NCBI RefSeq assembly: GCF_000720765.1
Contig: NZ_JODC01000018.1
Coordinates: forward strand, 62,001 to 126,000
Source of the DNA: Streptomyces sp. NRRL S-646
Lineage (GTDB): Bacteria > Actinomycetota > Actinomycetes > Streptomycetales > Streptomycetaceae
Length of the DNA stretch: 64,000 bases
Direction: 5' to 3'
Shown: piece after piece, positions 47,409 through 55,646 of the stretch
Layout: each line of letters begins with the position of its first letter
How positions within the stretch are numbered: position 1 is the stretch's first letter
Translations under genes and position numbers: made by a program
The notes under the pieces: generated by a model
The model's input: the letters and a program-made list of their open reading frames with translations, nothing else
Databases searched by the model: none
What the model was told of the DNA's origin: nothing

Positions 47409-47933
47409 TCAGCCCAGCGGCAGCAGCATGAAGACGTCGTCGCGGTAGTCGTCCGGGGCGACGCGGATGGCGCCGGGGACCCGTCCGACCTCCTTGTAGC
47501 CGCAGGAGCCGTAGAACCGCTCCAGGCCGTTCCCGCCGCGGCAGGTGAGTCGGATCGCGTCGATGCCGTCGAAGCCGCGGGCCGCGTCCTCGGCGGCGGC
47601 GAGGAGGTCCCGGCCGTACCCCTTGCCCTGGTGGCGGGGGTGCACCATCACCGTGTACAGCCATACCCAGTGCGTCATCAGCCGGTGGGTGTTGAAGCCG
47701 AAGAAGGCGGTCGCCGCGACCGTCCCGGACTCGTCCAGGCCGGCCAGCAGCCGGGTCCGCCCCTCCGCCATGGCGACGAAGTGCTTCACGAGCTCCGGCC
47801 GTATGTCCCCGGCAGTGACCGGCGGTACGAAGCCGACCGAGCCGCCCGCGTTCGAGACGTCGGCCCACAGGTCGAGGATCCCGTCGCGCAGGGCGGGAGT
47901 GACGGCGGGGTCGAGGGTGAAGGTAAGGGACAC
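47409..47933 (-). CDS. GNAT-family N-acetyltransferase
   Basis: This 174-residue protein has a clear acetyl-CoA loop in VHPRHQGKGYGRDLLAAAED near residue 103. The C-terminal NGLERFYGSCGYKEVGRVPG is the typical GNAT end. The substrate is unknown. Start codon ATG. It is on the same strand as the UdgX-type gene, 16 bases downstream of it, so a shared transcript is likely. Confidence 0.88.
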   Translation of the reverse strand: MSLTFTLDPAVTPALRDGILDLWADVSNAGGSVGFVPPVTAGDIRPELVKHFVAMAEGRTRLLAGLDESGTVAATAFFGFNTHRLMTHWVWLYTVMVHPRHQGKGYGRDLLAAAEDAARGFDGIDAIRLTCRGGNGLERFYGSCGYKEVGRVPGAIRVAPDDYRDDVFMLLPLG

Positions 47934-47949
47934 CGGGCAATGGTACGCA

Positions 47950-48597
47950 TTACGACAGTGCCCTCGCCGCCACCTCCAGATCCGAGACGAGGCCCCGGTA
48001 GGCCGCCTCCCTGTCGTCCGCCCGCAGCACGGCCGAGGGGTGCACGGTCGGCACGAGTCGCTCCCGCCTGCCGTGGATCTCCTCCTCCAGGACCGTCCCG
48101 CGCACCTGCGTGACCCGGAACGAGGAGCCCAGCAGCGCCTTCCCGGCGGTCGCCCCCAGCACCACGATCAGCTCGGGTTCGACCACGGCCGGCTCGGCGG
48201 CCAGCCACGGTCCGCAGGCCGTCATCTCCCGCAGGCTGGGCGCCTTGTGGATACGGCGCTTGCGGGGTTCGGCCTGCGTGAACTTGAAGTGCTTCACGGC
48301 GTTGGTGACGTACGCGTCCGCGGGGTCCAGGCCGGCCTCGGCGAGAGCCCGGTCGAGCAGCTTGCCCGCCGGCCCCACAAAGGGCTTCCCCTGACGGTCC
48401 TCCTGGTCCCCGGGCTGCTCACCGACGAGCATCACGCGCGCGTGCGCGGCGCCCGCGCCGAACACGGTTTGCGTGGCGTCCCGGTGCAAGGGGCACCCCT
48501 TGCACTCAGCCGCCGCCCTGCGCAGGGCCGGGAGCCCGCCGCGCCCGGGAAGGAAGGGCTCGGCGGTATAGGCATCCTCGGGAGCCTTCGCAACCAT
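47950..48597 (-). CDS. udgX: UdgX-type uracil-DNA glycosylase
   Basis: This is a 215-residue uracil-DNA glycosylase of the UdgX group. The active-site motif GEQPGDQEDRQGKPFVGPAG, the KRRIHK loop near residue 113 and the late VHPSAVLR motif match UdgX of mycobacteria, where the His of KRRIH becomes covalently joined to DNA at the uracil site. Cys residues in ECKGCPL and TACGPW suggest an iron-sulfur cluster. It lies between mqnE and the GNAT gene. The intergenic repeat at 48615 sits just upstream. Confidence 0.9.
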   Translation of the reverse strand: MVAKAPEDAYTAEPFLPGRGGLPALRRAAAECKGCPLHRDATQTVFGAGAAHARVMLVGEQPGDQEDRQGKPFVGPAGKLLDRALAEAGLDPADAYVTNAVKHFKFTQAEPRKRRIHKAPSLREMTACGPWLAAEPAVVEPELIVVLGATAGKALLGSSFRVTQVRGTVLEEEIHGRRERLVPTVHPSAVLRADDREAAYRGLVSDLEVAARALS

Positions 48598-48614
48598 GCG
48601 CCCCGGGTACCCCC

Positions 48615-48686
48615 CTCAGGGGCGCGGGACCGCATCTTTTTGTGGCTCCGCCGCGGGGCGCGACCAGCCCCCACACACCCGCAGAC
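48615..48686. repeat. Streptomyces-type intergenic GC-rich repeat element
   Basis: The stretch contains GGGGCGCGGGAC, a CTTTTT run, GGGGCGCGACCAGCCCCC and CACACCCGCAGACGA. This resembles an abundant dispersed Streptomyces element whose copies typically read GGGGCGCGGGGAACTGCGCGAC followed by AGCCCC. The copy here is split by a CATCTTTTTGTGGCTCCGCCG insert. It may act as a terminator. I am relying on memory of the family. Confidence 0.5.
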
Positions 48687-48699
48687 GAAGTACAAGCCC

Positions 48700-49863
48700 T
48701 CAAACCCGCATGGGCTGCGGCGACTCCCGACGAGCCGGATCGGGACCGTCGTACTCCCGAATGATCTCGTACCGAGTGTTCCGCTCCACCGGACGGAACC
48801 CGGCATCCCGGATGAGGTCCAGCAGGTCCTCGCGAGTCAGCTTGTTCGGCGTGCCGTAGTTGTCGGCGTCATGCGTGATCTTGTACTCGACGACCGAGCC
48901 GTCCATGTCGTCCGCGCCGTGCTGGAGGGCGAGCTGCGCGGTCTGGACGCCGTGCATGACCCAGAAGACCTTGACGTGCGGGACGTTGTCGAACAGCAGC
49001 CGGGAGACCGCGAAGGTCTTCAGTGCCTCCGCGCCGGTCGCCATCTGAGTACGGGCCTGGAGCCGGTTGCGTACCTTGCCGTCCTTCATGTCCACGAAGT
49101 CGTGCTGGTAGCGCAGCGGGATGAAGACCTGGAAGCCGCCGGTCTCGTCCTGGAGCTCGCGCAGGCGCAGCACGTGGTCGACGCGGTGCCGCGGCTCCTC
49201 GATGTGGCCGTACAGCATGGTGCACGGGGTCTTCAGACCCTTCTCGTGCGCCAGGCGGTGGATGCGCGACCAGTCCTCCCAGTGGGTGCGGTGGTCGACG
49301 ATGTGCTGCCGGACCTCCCAGTCGAAGATCTCCGCGCCGCCGCCGGTGAGGGACTCCAGGCCCGCGTCGATCAGCTCGTCCAGGATCTCGCTCGCGCTCA
49401 GCCCGGAGATCGTCTCGAAGTGGTGGATCTCCGTCGCCGTGAACGCCTTCAGGGAGACGTTCGGCAGGGCGGCCTTGAGCTCCCGCAGGGAACGCGGGTA
49501 GTAGCGCCACGGCAGGTTCGGGTGCAGCCCGTTGACGATGTGCAGCTCGGTGAGGTTCTCGCCCTCCATCGCCTTGGCGAGCTTCACCGCCTCCTCGATG
49601 CGCATCGTGTACGCGTCCTTCTCGCCCGGCTTGCGCTGGAAGGAGCAGTAGGCGCAGGAGGCGGTGCAGACATTGGTCATGTTGAGGTGCCGGTTGACGT
49701 TGAAATGAACCACGTCACCGTTCTTGCGCGTGCGCACCTCGTGGGCGAGGCCGCCGAGCCACGCCAGGTCGTCCGACTCGTACAGCGCGATGCCGTCCTC
49801 GCGGGTCAGCCGTTCACCGGCCCTGACCTTGTCCTCCAGCTCGCGCTTGAGCCCGACGTCCAT
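48700..49863 (-). CDS. mqnE: Aminofutalosine synthase (radical SAM)
   Basis: This 387-residue radical SAM enzyme joins SAM to enolpyruvylbenzoate in the second step of the futalosine pathway. The CxxxCxxC motif (CTASCAYC) is near residue 66, followed by SFQRKPGEKDAYTM. ELHIVNGLHPNLPWRYYPR and LTGGGAEIFDWEVRQHIV are MqnE-type features. The ATG giving MDVGLKRELEDKV was chosen; upstream in-frame codons are not well conserved. It follows an Lrp regulator by 59 bases on the same strand. Confidence 0.95.
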   Translation of the reverse strand: MDVGLKRELEDKVRAGERLTREDGIALYESDDLAWLGGLAHEVRTRKNGDVVHFNVNRHLNMTNVCTASCAYCSFQRKPGEKDAYTMRIEEAVKLAKAMEGENLTELHIVNGLHPNLPWRYYPRSLRELKAALPNVSLKAFTATEIHHFETISGLSASEILDELIDAGLESLTGGGAEIFDWEVRQHIVDHRTHWEDWSRIHRLAHEKGLKTPCTMLYGHIEEPRHRVDHVLRLRELQDETGGFQVFIPLRYQHDFVDMKDGKVRNRLQARTQMATGAEALKTFAVSRLLFDNVPHVKVFWVMHGVQTAQLALQHGADDMDGSVVEYKITHDADNYGTPNKLTREDLLDLIRDAGFRPVERNTRYEIIREYDGPDPARRESPQPMRV

Positions 49864-49922
49864 GCCCACACCTTTCTCCGACGACACCGACGATGTCTTC
49901 GACGACTTCGACAACCGTACGG

Positions 49923-50378
49923 CTAGACCTCTTCGGGCAGTTCCCCGACCCGGTTCTCCCACTTCGTGGAGAGCACGATCGTCGTACGGGTGCGGGAGAC
50001 GCCCTTGGTGCCGCTGAGCCGCCGGATGATCTTCTCCAGGCCGTCCACGTCGTTCGCCCGCACCTTGAGCATGTACGAGTCGTCGCCGGCGATGAACCAG
50101 CAGTCCTCGATCTCGCTGAGCTCCTTCATACGCTGGGCCACGTCCTCGTGGTCGGCGGCGTCGGACAGCGAGATGCCGATGAGGGCGGTGACGCCGAGGC
50201 CCAGCGAGGCGGCGTCCACGGTGGCGCGGTACCCGGTGATGACGCCGGCCGCCTCCAGCCGGTTGATGCGGTCGGTGACGCTGGGTCCCGACAGGCCGAC
50301 GAGGCGCCCCAGCTCCGCGTACGAGGCCCGGCCGTTCTCCCTCAGGGCCTGGATGAGCTGCCTGTCCACCGCGTCCAT
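49923..50378 (-). CDS. Lrp/AsnC-family transcriptional regulator
   Basis: This is a 151-residue regulator with an N-terminal winged HTH (QLIQALRENGRASYAELGRL, GLSGPSVTDRINRLEAAG) and a C-terminal RAM (ACT-like) ligand-binding domain. Lrp proteins respond to amino acids or related small molecules. It lies between ubiX and mqnE, all on the minus strand with about 58-base gaps. It may control this menaquinone group, but its target is unproven. Confidence 0.9.
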   Translation of the reverse strand: MDAVDRQLIQALRENGRASYAELGRLVGLSGPSVTDRINRLEAAGVITGYRATVDAASLGLGVTALIGISLSDAADHEDVAQRMKELSEIEDCWFIAGDDSYMLKVRANDVDGLEKIIRRLSGTKGVSRTRTTIVLSTKWENRVGELPEEV

Positions 50379-50436
50379 GCGATTCGATGCCTTCCGCTGA
50401 AATATCCCGAGTTGATGAGAGGTACTGCCATGTGCC

Positions 50437-51120
50437 CTACTGGCCGGCACTCCCGCCGCCCAGTTCGCCCGTCCAACGCCGGTACAGACCGTGCTCGACG
50501 CCCGCCGCGTCCAGCACCCGCCCGGCGACGAAGTCCACCAGGTCCTGGATATGGGTGGCACCCGCGTAGAAGGCAGGCGAGGCGGGCACCACGGTCGCGC
50601 CCGCGTCGTCGAGCGCCACCAGGTGCCGCAGGGTCTGGCCGTTCAAGGGGGTCTCCCGTACGGCCACGACCAGCGGGCGGCGCTCCTTGAGGGTGACGCT
50701 CGCCGCGCGCTGGAGCAGGTCCTTGGACAGCCCGAGGGCGACACCGGCCACGGAGGCGGTGGAGGCGGGCACGATCAGCATGCCCTTGCTCGGATACGAG
50801 CCCGAGGACGGCCCGGCGGCCAGGTCCCCGGCGGGCCAGTACCGCACCCCGTCGATGTCCGCGTCGTAGATTCCGGGCTTCCCGTCGGCTCCCCGCCCGA
50901 GCCATTCCCGCAGGTCCGCCTGCCAGTGCGCGTCGCGGAACGAGATCCCCGTCTCGTCCAGCAGCGTGAGCCGCGAGGCCCGGCTGACGACCAGGTCCAC
51001 GCTCTCGCCGGCCTCCAGGAGTGCGCGCAGCACCGACGCGGCATAAGGCGTGCCGGAGGCGCCGGACACCCCTACGATCCAAGGTGTACGCGCCGTCTCT
51101 CCTGGCTTGGCTGGGTTCAC
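50437..51120 (-). CDS. ubiX: Flavin prenyltransferase (UbiX family) for late menaquinone synthesis
   Basis: This is a 227-residue flavin prenyltransferase that makes prenylated FMN for a UbiD decarboxylase. The N-terminal VGVSGASGTPYAASVLRALL and mid-protein SSGSYPSKGMLIVPASTASV with the FMN-binding serine are typical. A GTG start at 51120. An insert of about 25 residues lies near residue 75. With the UbiD- and UbiA-type genes 2-3 kb away it would handle the late decarboxylation step of the futalosine pathway (mqnM in some naming). Confidence 0.93.
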   Translation of the reverse strand: MNPAKPGETARTPWIVGVSGASGTPYAASVLRALLEAGESVDLVVSRASRLTLLDETGISFRDAHWQADLREWLGRGADGKPGIYDADIDGVRYWPAGDLAAGPSSGSYPSKGMLIVPASTASVAGVALGLSKDLLQRAASVTLKERRPLVVAVRETPLNGQTLRHLVALDDAGATVVPASPAFYAGATHIQDLVDFVAGRVLDAAGVEHGLYRRWTGELGGGSAGQ

Positions 51121-51212
51121 AACACCGAGCCTATCCGGCCTCGCAGGGTGGGAACCGGTCGAGGGGGCTCGGGCGTTCTCCGGGCGGGGACGAGTGAGCA
51201 GTGGGGGTTGCC

Positions 51213-51800
51213 ATGTCGGACAGCGGGCTCGAGTGGTCGCGCGGGGACCGTGCGAAGGCCGCGGCCAAGCTGATGGTGGGCTGGGTCGCGCTGCTGTGGC
51301 TGCTGGAAGTGGTGGACGTGGTCAGCGGCCATGCCCTGGACGGGCTGGGCATCACGCCGCGCGAGCCCTCCGAGCTGGTGGATGTCGTGCCCGCCGCGTT
51401 CATCCACTTCGGCTTCGCCCATGTGGCCGCCAACAGTGTGCCGCTGCTGGTCATGGGCTTCCTCGCAGCGCTGGGCGGGATACGCCGGTTCGCCGCGCTG
51501 TGCCTGGTCGTCATCGTGGCCGACGGACTGGGTGTGTGGCTCGTGGCCCCGGCGCACACCAACACGGCGGGGGCCTCCGGGCTGATCTTCGGCCTCTTCG
51601 GCTTCCTGCTGGTCAGCGGGTTCGTGGAGCGCCGGCCGCTGGGCGTCGTGGTCGGTCTGCTGATCGGCGCGATATGGGGCGGCTCGATCCTGCTGGGGCT
51701 CTCCCCGCTGCAGACGGGCGTCAGCTGGCAGGCGCATCTGATCGGGCTGGTGGCGGGGGTGGCGGCGGCGTTCTGGTTCCGGCGACGGGCTCAGAGCTGA
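51213..51800 (+). CDS. Rhomboid-family intramembrane serine protease
   Basis: This 195-residue protein has about six hydrophobic helices. The catalytic Ser lies in AGASGLIFGLFGF (GxSG) and the partner His in SWQAHLIGLVAG. The loop FIHFGFAHVAANSVPLLVMG is the usual HxxxN segment. Substrates are unknown. The ATG at 51213 has GGGGG upstream. It is divergent from ubiX and its stop overlaps the convergent Uma2 gene by ten bases. Confidence 0.9.
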   Translation: MSDSGLEWSRGDRAKAAAKLMVGWVALLWLLEVVDVVSGHALDGLGITPREPSELVDVVPAAFIHFGFAHVAANSVPLLVMGFLAALGGIRRFAALCLVVIVADGLGVWLVAPAHTNTAGASGLIFGLFGFLLVSGFVERRPLGVVVGLLIGAIWGGSILLGLSPLQTGVSWQAHLIGLVAGVAAAFWFRRRAQS

Positions 51801-52348
51801 GGGCGGGAACCGGGATCGACAGGTAGACGGTCGGTGGTGAGCTTCAGCTTGCCGAGCGGGGAATCGACCGTCAGCGGCGGGCCGTAGGGGACGGTGCCGC
51901 GGCCGCGGTAGCTGTCAGAGCCGGGGTTCCACATCGTCACGCAGTGGCCCGCGAGCGGATCGAGGACGACGTAGTTGGCGATGCCTCGGGAGGCGTACCA
52001 GCGGGGCTTGACCTCGTAGTCGCGGCGGACGCTGCCGCGGGAGACGACCTCTACGACGAGTTCGATGAGATCGGGGAGGTAGGCGCTCTCGTTCCTCTCG
52101 GCCTCGGGCGCAGGGATGACGGCGAGGTCGGGGCAGAACTCGTTGTCGTCGTCGAAGGGGACGCCGACACCGCTGATGAGAGCCCACGCCTGACCGATCT
52201 GCCCTTCGAGGCATTTCCACACCTCGTGGATCGTTCTGCCGTGGTGCGGTGTGACCGGGCTCGCCACCACGCTGCCCTCGACGATCTCCACCCGGAAACC
52301 GGGCAGTGCCTCCTCAGCGCGGGCCAGCCCGGTGTGCAAGCGGTCCAT
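51791..52348 (-). CDS. Uma2-family endonuclease-fold protein
   Basis: This is a 185-residue protein of the Uma2 (PD-(D/E)xK restriction-like) family, very numerous in streptomycetes. The motif parts are FCPDLAVIPAPE, VVEVVSRGSVRRDYEVKPRW and ASRGIANYVVLDP. Cellular role unknown; many Uma2 copies are thought to be orphan nucleases. The start could be the ATG at 52348 or the GTG three codons upstream. It follows mqnP after 14 bases, so it is probably in the same transcript. Confidence 0.88.
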   Translation of the reverse strand: MDRLHTGLARAEEALPGFRVEIVEGSVVASPVTPHHGRTIHEVWKCLEGQIGQAWALISGVGVPFDDDNEFCPDLAVIPAPEAERNESAYLPDLIELVVEVVSRGSVRRDYEVKPRWYASRGIANYVVLDPLAGHCVTMWNPGSDSYRGRGTVPYGPPLTVDSPLGKLKLTTDRLPVDPGSRPQL

Positions 52349-52362
52349 GGGCCGCACCGTAA

Positions 52363-53265
52363 TCAGACGGTCAGCCCTCGAACCAGAAGATCCAGCAGCG
52401 CACACACGAACAGGGCAATCCCGATGAACCCGTTGACGCTGAAGAACGCCCTGTTCAGGCGGGACAGGTCGTGCGGGCGGACGATCGAGTGCTCGTACAC
52501 GAACGCGCCCGCGACGATCATCAGGCCGACCCAGAAGAAGCCGCCCACGTCGGTGACGACGGCGTACCAGACGAGCAGGGACATGGTCAGCGCATGGCAG
52601 ACCCGCGCACCCCAGATGGCGGCCGGGATACCGAAGCGGGCCGGGACCGACATGACGCCGATCTCGCGGTCGGTCTCGACGTCCTGGCAGGCGTAGATCA
52701 GATCGAAGCCGCCGATCCAGATGCCGACGGCCAGACCCAGGATCGTGGCGTCCCAGGACCACTCCCCGCTGATCGCCAGCCAGCCGCCGACCGGGCCCAT
52801 CGCCTGGGCGAGGCCGAGGATGGCCTGGGGGAAGTTCGTGAAGCGTTTCCCGTACGGGTAGACCACCATCGGGATCACCGCGATGGGGGCGAGGGCGAAG
52901 CAGAGCGGGTTGAGCAGGGCCGCCGATCCGAGGAAGACGACGACCGCGATCAGCGCGCCGGTCCAGGCGTGTTTCACCGACATCGCGCCGGTGACCAGCT
53001 CCCGGTGTGACGTGCGTGGGTTCCTGGCGTCGATCTCGCGGTCGATGATCCGGTTCACCGCCATCGCGAAGGTGCGCAGGCCCACCATGCAGATGGTGAC
53101 CAGGAGCAGCCGCCCCCAGTGGATGTTCCGGTCCCACTGGAACATCGCGGTGAGCGCGGCGATGTAGGCGAAGGGCAGGGCGAAGACCGAGTGCTCGATC
53201 ATCACCAGGCGGAGGAACGCCTTGGTGCGTCCTGGCTGCGGGATCGCGGCGGAGGCGCTGCTCAC
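52363..53265 (-). CDS. mqnP: UbiA-family prenyltransferase for menaquinone (MqnP-type)
   Basis: This is a 300-residue polytopic membrane enzyme that prenylates the aromatic intermediate of menaquinone. Two Asp-rich motifs for Mg-diphosphate binding are visible: NRIIDREIDARNPRTS near residue 70 and YACQDVETDREIGV near residue 190. Eight to nine hydrophobic helices are predicted by eye. It starts with GTG and overlaps the UbiD stop by four bases. Its placement between UbiD and mqnE/UbiX genes fits the futalosine-specific MqnP. Confidence 0.92.
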   Translation of the reverse strand: MSSASAAIPQPGRTKAFLRLVMIEHSVFALPFAYIAALTAMFQWDRNIHWGRLLLVTICMVGLRTFAMAVNRIIDREIDARNPRTSHRELVTGAMSVKHAWTGALIAVVVFLGSAALLNPLCFALAPIAVIPMVVYPYGKRFTNFPQAILGLAQAMGPVGGWLAISGEWSWDATILGLAVGIWIGGFDLIYACQDVETDREIGVMSVPARFGIPAAIWGARVCHALTMSLLVWYAVVTDVGGFFWVGLMIVAGAFVYEHSIVRPHDLSRLNRAFFSVNGFIGIALFVCALLDLLVRGLTV

Positions 53266-54713
53266 AGGCCGTACTCCTTCCAGCGGCGGTCGACCTTCGC
53301 CGCCGTCTCCGGGTCGGACAGGACCATGTCGGGCCAGCCGCCGTCGCGCGTGTAGCCCTCCTCGGGCCACTTCTTGGTCGCGTCGATGCCTGCCTTGCCG
53401 CCCCAGAACTGCTGGTAGGAGGCGTGGTCGAGGTGGTCGACGGGGCCTTCGACGATGCTGAGGTCGCGGGCGTAGTCCGTGTTGCCGAGCGCGCGCCACG
53501 CGACCTCGTGGAGGTCGTGGACGTCGCAGTCGGAGTCCACGACCACGATCAGCTTCGTCAGGGACATCATGTGTGCCCCCCAGATCGCGTGCATCACCTT
53601 CTGCGCGTGCTTGGGGTACTTCTTGTCGATCGAGACGATCGCACAGTTGTGGAAGCCGCCCGCCTCGGGCAGGTGGTAGTCCACGATGTCCGGCACGATG
53701 ATCTTCAGGAGGGGCAGGAAGAAGCGCTCCGTCGCACGACCCAGCGGTCCGTCCTCCGTCGGAGGCCGGCCTACGACGATCGACTGAAGCAGCGGCCGCT
53801 TCCGCATCGTCACGCAGTCGATCTTCAACGCGGGGAAGGGCTCCTGCGGGGTGTAGAACCCGGTGTGGTCGCCGAAGGGCCCCTCGGGGAGCATCTCGCC
53901 GGGCTCCAGCCAGCCCTCGATGACGACCTCCGCCTGCGCCGGCACCTGCAGCGGCACGGTCTTGCAGTCGACCATCTCGATCCGCTTGCCGGCGATGAAC
54001 CCGGCGAAGAGGTACTCGTCGATGTCGCCGGGGAGCGGCGCGGTGGAGGCGTAGGTGACCGCGGGCGGGCACCCGAAGGCGATCGCGACCGGCAGCCGCT
54101 CGCCCCGCCTCGCCGCGACCTGGTAGTGGTTCCGGCTGTCCTTGTGGATCTGCCAGTGCATGCCGATGGTGCGCCTGTCGTGGCGCTGCAGCCGGTACAG
54201 GCCCAGGTTCCGGATGCCGCTCTCCGGGTCCTTGGTGTGGGTGAGCCCCAGGTTGAAGAAGGACCCGCCGTCCTGCGGCCAGGTGAACAGGGCGGGCAGC
54301 TGGTCCAGGTCCACGTCGTCGCCGGTGAGAACGACCTCCTGCACGGGGGCTTCCTTCACCTTCTTCGGCGGTACGTGCGTCATCGCGCCGAGCTTCCCGA
54401 AGGCCTCGCGGACACCGACGAAGCCGTGCGGCAGTTCGGGACGGAGCAGGCCGCCGATCTTCTCGCTGATCTCGCCGTACGACTTCAGGCCGAGGGCCTT
54501 CAGCAGCCGCCGGTCGGTGCCGAAGACGTTCATCGCGAGGGGCATGGCGGAGCCCTTCACGTTCTCGAAGAGCAGCGCAGGCCCGCCTGCCTTCTGCACG
54601 CGGTCGACGATCTCCCCGACCTCCAGATACGGGTCCACCTCGGCCTTGATGCGCTTGAGGTCACCCTCGCGTTCCAGTGCCCTGAGCAGGGAGCGAAGAT
54701 CGTCGTAAGCCAT
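53262..54713 (-). CDS. ubiD: UbiD-family decarboxylase for late menaquinone synthesis
   Basis: This is a 483-residue decarboxylase that uses prenylated FMN. Family features include GMHWQIHKDSRNHYQ, the acidic-residue region EGPFGDHTGFYTPQEPFPAL and the late IVEGPVDHLDHASY. It would decarboxylate the prenylated dihydroxynaphthoate in the futalosine route (mqnL in some naming). The ATG giving MAYDDLRSLLRALE was chosen; upstream codons belong to a spacer. It overlaps mqnP by four bases. Confidence 0.93.
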   Translation of the reverse strand: MAYDDLRSLLRALEREGDLKRIKAEVDPYLEVGEIVDRVQKAGGPALLFENVKGSAMPLAMNVFGTDRRLLKALGLKSYGEISEKIGGLLRPELPHGFVGVREAFGKLGAMTHVPPKKVKEAPVQEVVLTGDDVDLDQLPALFTWPQDGGSFFNLGLTHTKDPESGIRNLGLYRLQRHDRRTIGMHWQIHKDSRNHYQVAARRGERLPVAIAFGCPPAVTYASTAPLPGDIDEYLFAGFIAGKRIEMVDCKTVPLQVPAQAEVVIEGWLEPGEMLPEGPFGDHTGFYTPQEPFPALKIDCVTMRKRPLLQSIVVGRPPTEDGPLGRATERFFLPLLKIIVPDIVDYHLPEAGGFHNCAIVSIDKKYPKHAQKVMHAIWGAHMMSLTKLIVVVDSDCDVHDLHEVAWRALGNTDYARDLSIVEGPVDHLDHASYQQFWGGKAGIDATKKWPEEGYTRDGGWPDMVLSDPETAAKVDRRWKEYGL

Positions 54714-54770
54714 GCGTCCCAGTATCGCCGAGCCCCTCGAACCCCCGACGCCCGCCCCGCCCGCTCGCAC

Positions 54771-55133
54771 TCAGCTCCGAGCCCGCCCCAGGTCGGCTTC
54801 GTGCTGCCGCAGTGCCACCGTGGTCGCACCTGTCGCGTACAGCACGCCACCCGCGGTGGCGAGGGGCGTGGCCAGGAGCAGGGCGGCGAGCGGCTGGGGC
54901 CAGTCGCGTTCGGTGGCGCAGCGCCTGGTCATCCAGACGCCGTCGGTGTCGGCCTCGCGTTCCGCGACCACGGGCGCGTCGCACTCCACCCCGTTCCCCG
55001 TCTTGTACGGCGTGAACAGCTGCCAGGCGGCGTACAGCCACAGCACGGTGGCGATGCCGAGCAGGGCGACGCCCCAGGAGCGACGGTTCCCGGCGCCGCT
55101 GATGAATCGGTCCTCGACGGCTGCCGGATGCAT
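54771..55133 (-). CDS. Small membrane protein, unknown
   Basis: This is a 120-residue protein with two hydrophobic helices (WGVALLGIATVLWLYAAWQL and PLAALLLATPLATAGGVLYA) around a polar loop containing two Cys (VECDAPVV and RRCATER), which may form a disulfide outside the membrane. The ATG at 55133 has GGGGGAGAGG upstream. No family recognised. It is divergent from the PLDc_N-type gene. Confidence 0.7.
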   Translation of the reverse strand: MHPAAVEDRFISGAGNRRSWGVALLGIATVLWLYAAWQLFTPYKTGNGVECDAPVVAEREADTDGVWMTRRCATERDWPQPLAALLLATPLATAGGVLYATGATTVALRQHEADLGRARS

Positions 55134-55247
55134 GGCCTCTCCCCCGGTTCGGCGCATTGTCGGGCGCCATTTTTCCCACCCGCTACCCTGACCCCGTCAC
55201 CGGGGCCGCCGACGCCCCGTCACCGTCTCGTGGGGGATCGCACCACC

Positions 55248-55646
55248 ATGCTCAGGTATCTGCCGTTCCTGCTGGTGCTGGCGCTGTGGATCTACGCCTT
55301 CATCGACTGTCTGAACACTCCCGAGGAGCAGGTGCGCGGGCTGCCCAAGGTGGTCTGGGTCATCATCATCCTGCTGTTCGGGGAGGTGCTGGTCGGACCG
55401 ATCGCCTGGCTGGTCGCGGGCAAGTACCGCGGGCCCGTCCCGGCCGGCGGCTCCACGCCCTCCGAGTGGCACCGCAACCACCGCGCCGAGTTCGTCGCAC
55501 CCGACGACAATCCCGAGTTCCTGAAGTCCCTCAAAGAAGAGAACAAGAAGGACGAGGCGCTCCTGAAGGACTGGGAGGCCGATCTGCGGCGCCGCGAGGA
55601 GGAGCTGCGGCGGCGGGAGCGCGGCGAGGACCCCAAGGCGGACTGA
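55248..55646 (+). CDS. PLDc_N-domain membrane protein
   Basis: This is a 132-residue protein whose first 65 residues form the two-helix phospholipase-D-nuclease N-terminal domain (PF13396-like): FLLVLALWIYAFIDCLNTP and VVWVIIILLFGEVLVGPIAW. No PLD catalytic domain follows; instead there is a charged Glu/Arg/Lys coiled-coil tail. Its stop overlaps the start of the LysR gene in TGATG, so the two are co-translated. Confidence 0.85.
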   Translation: MLRYLPFLLVLALWIYAFIDCLNTPEEQVRGLPKVVWVIIILLFGEVLVGPIAWLVAGKYRGPVPAGGSTPSEWHRNHRAEFVAPDDNPEFLKSLKEENKKDEALLKDWEADLRRREEELRRRERGEDPKAD

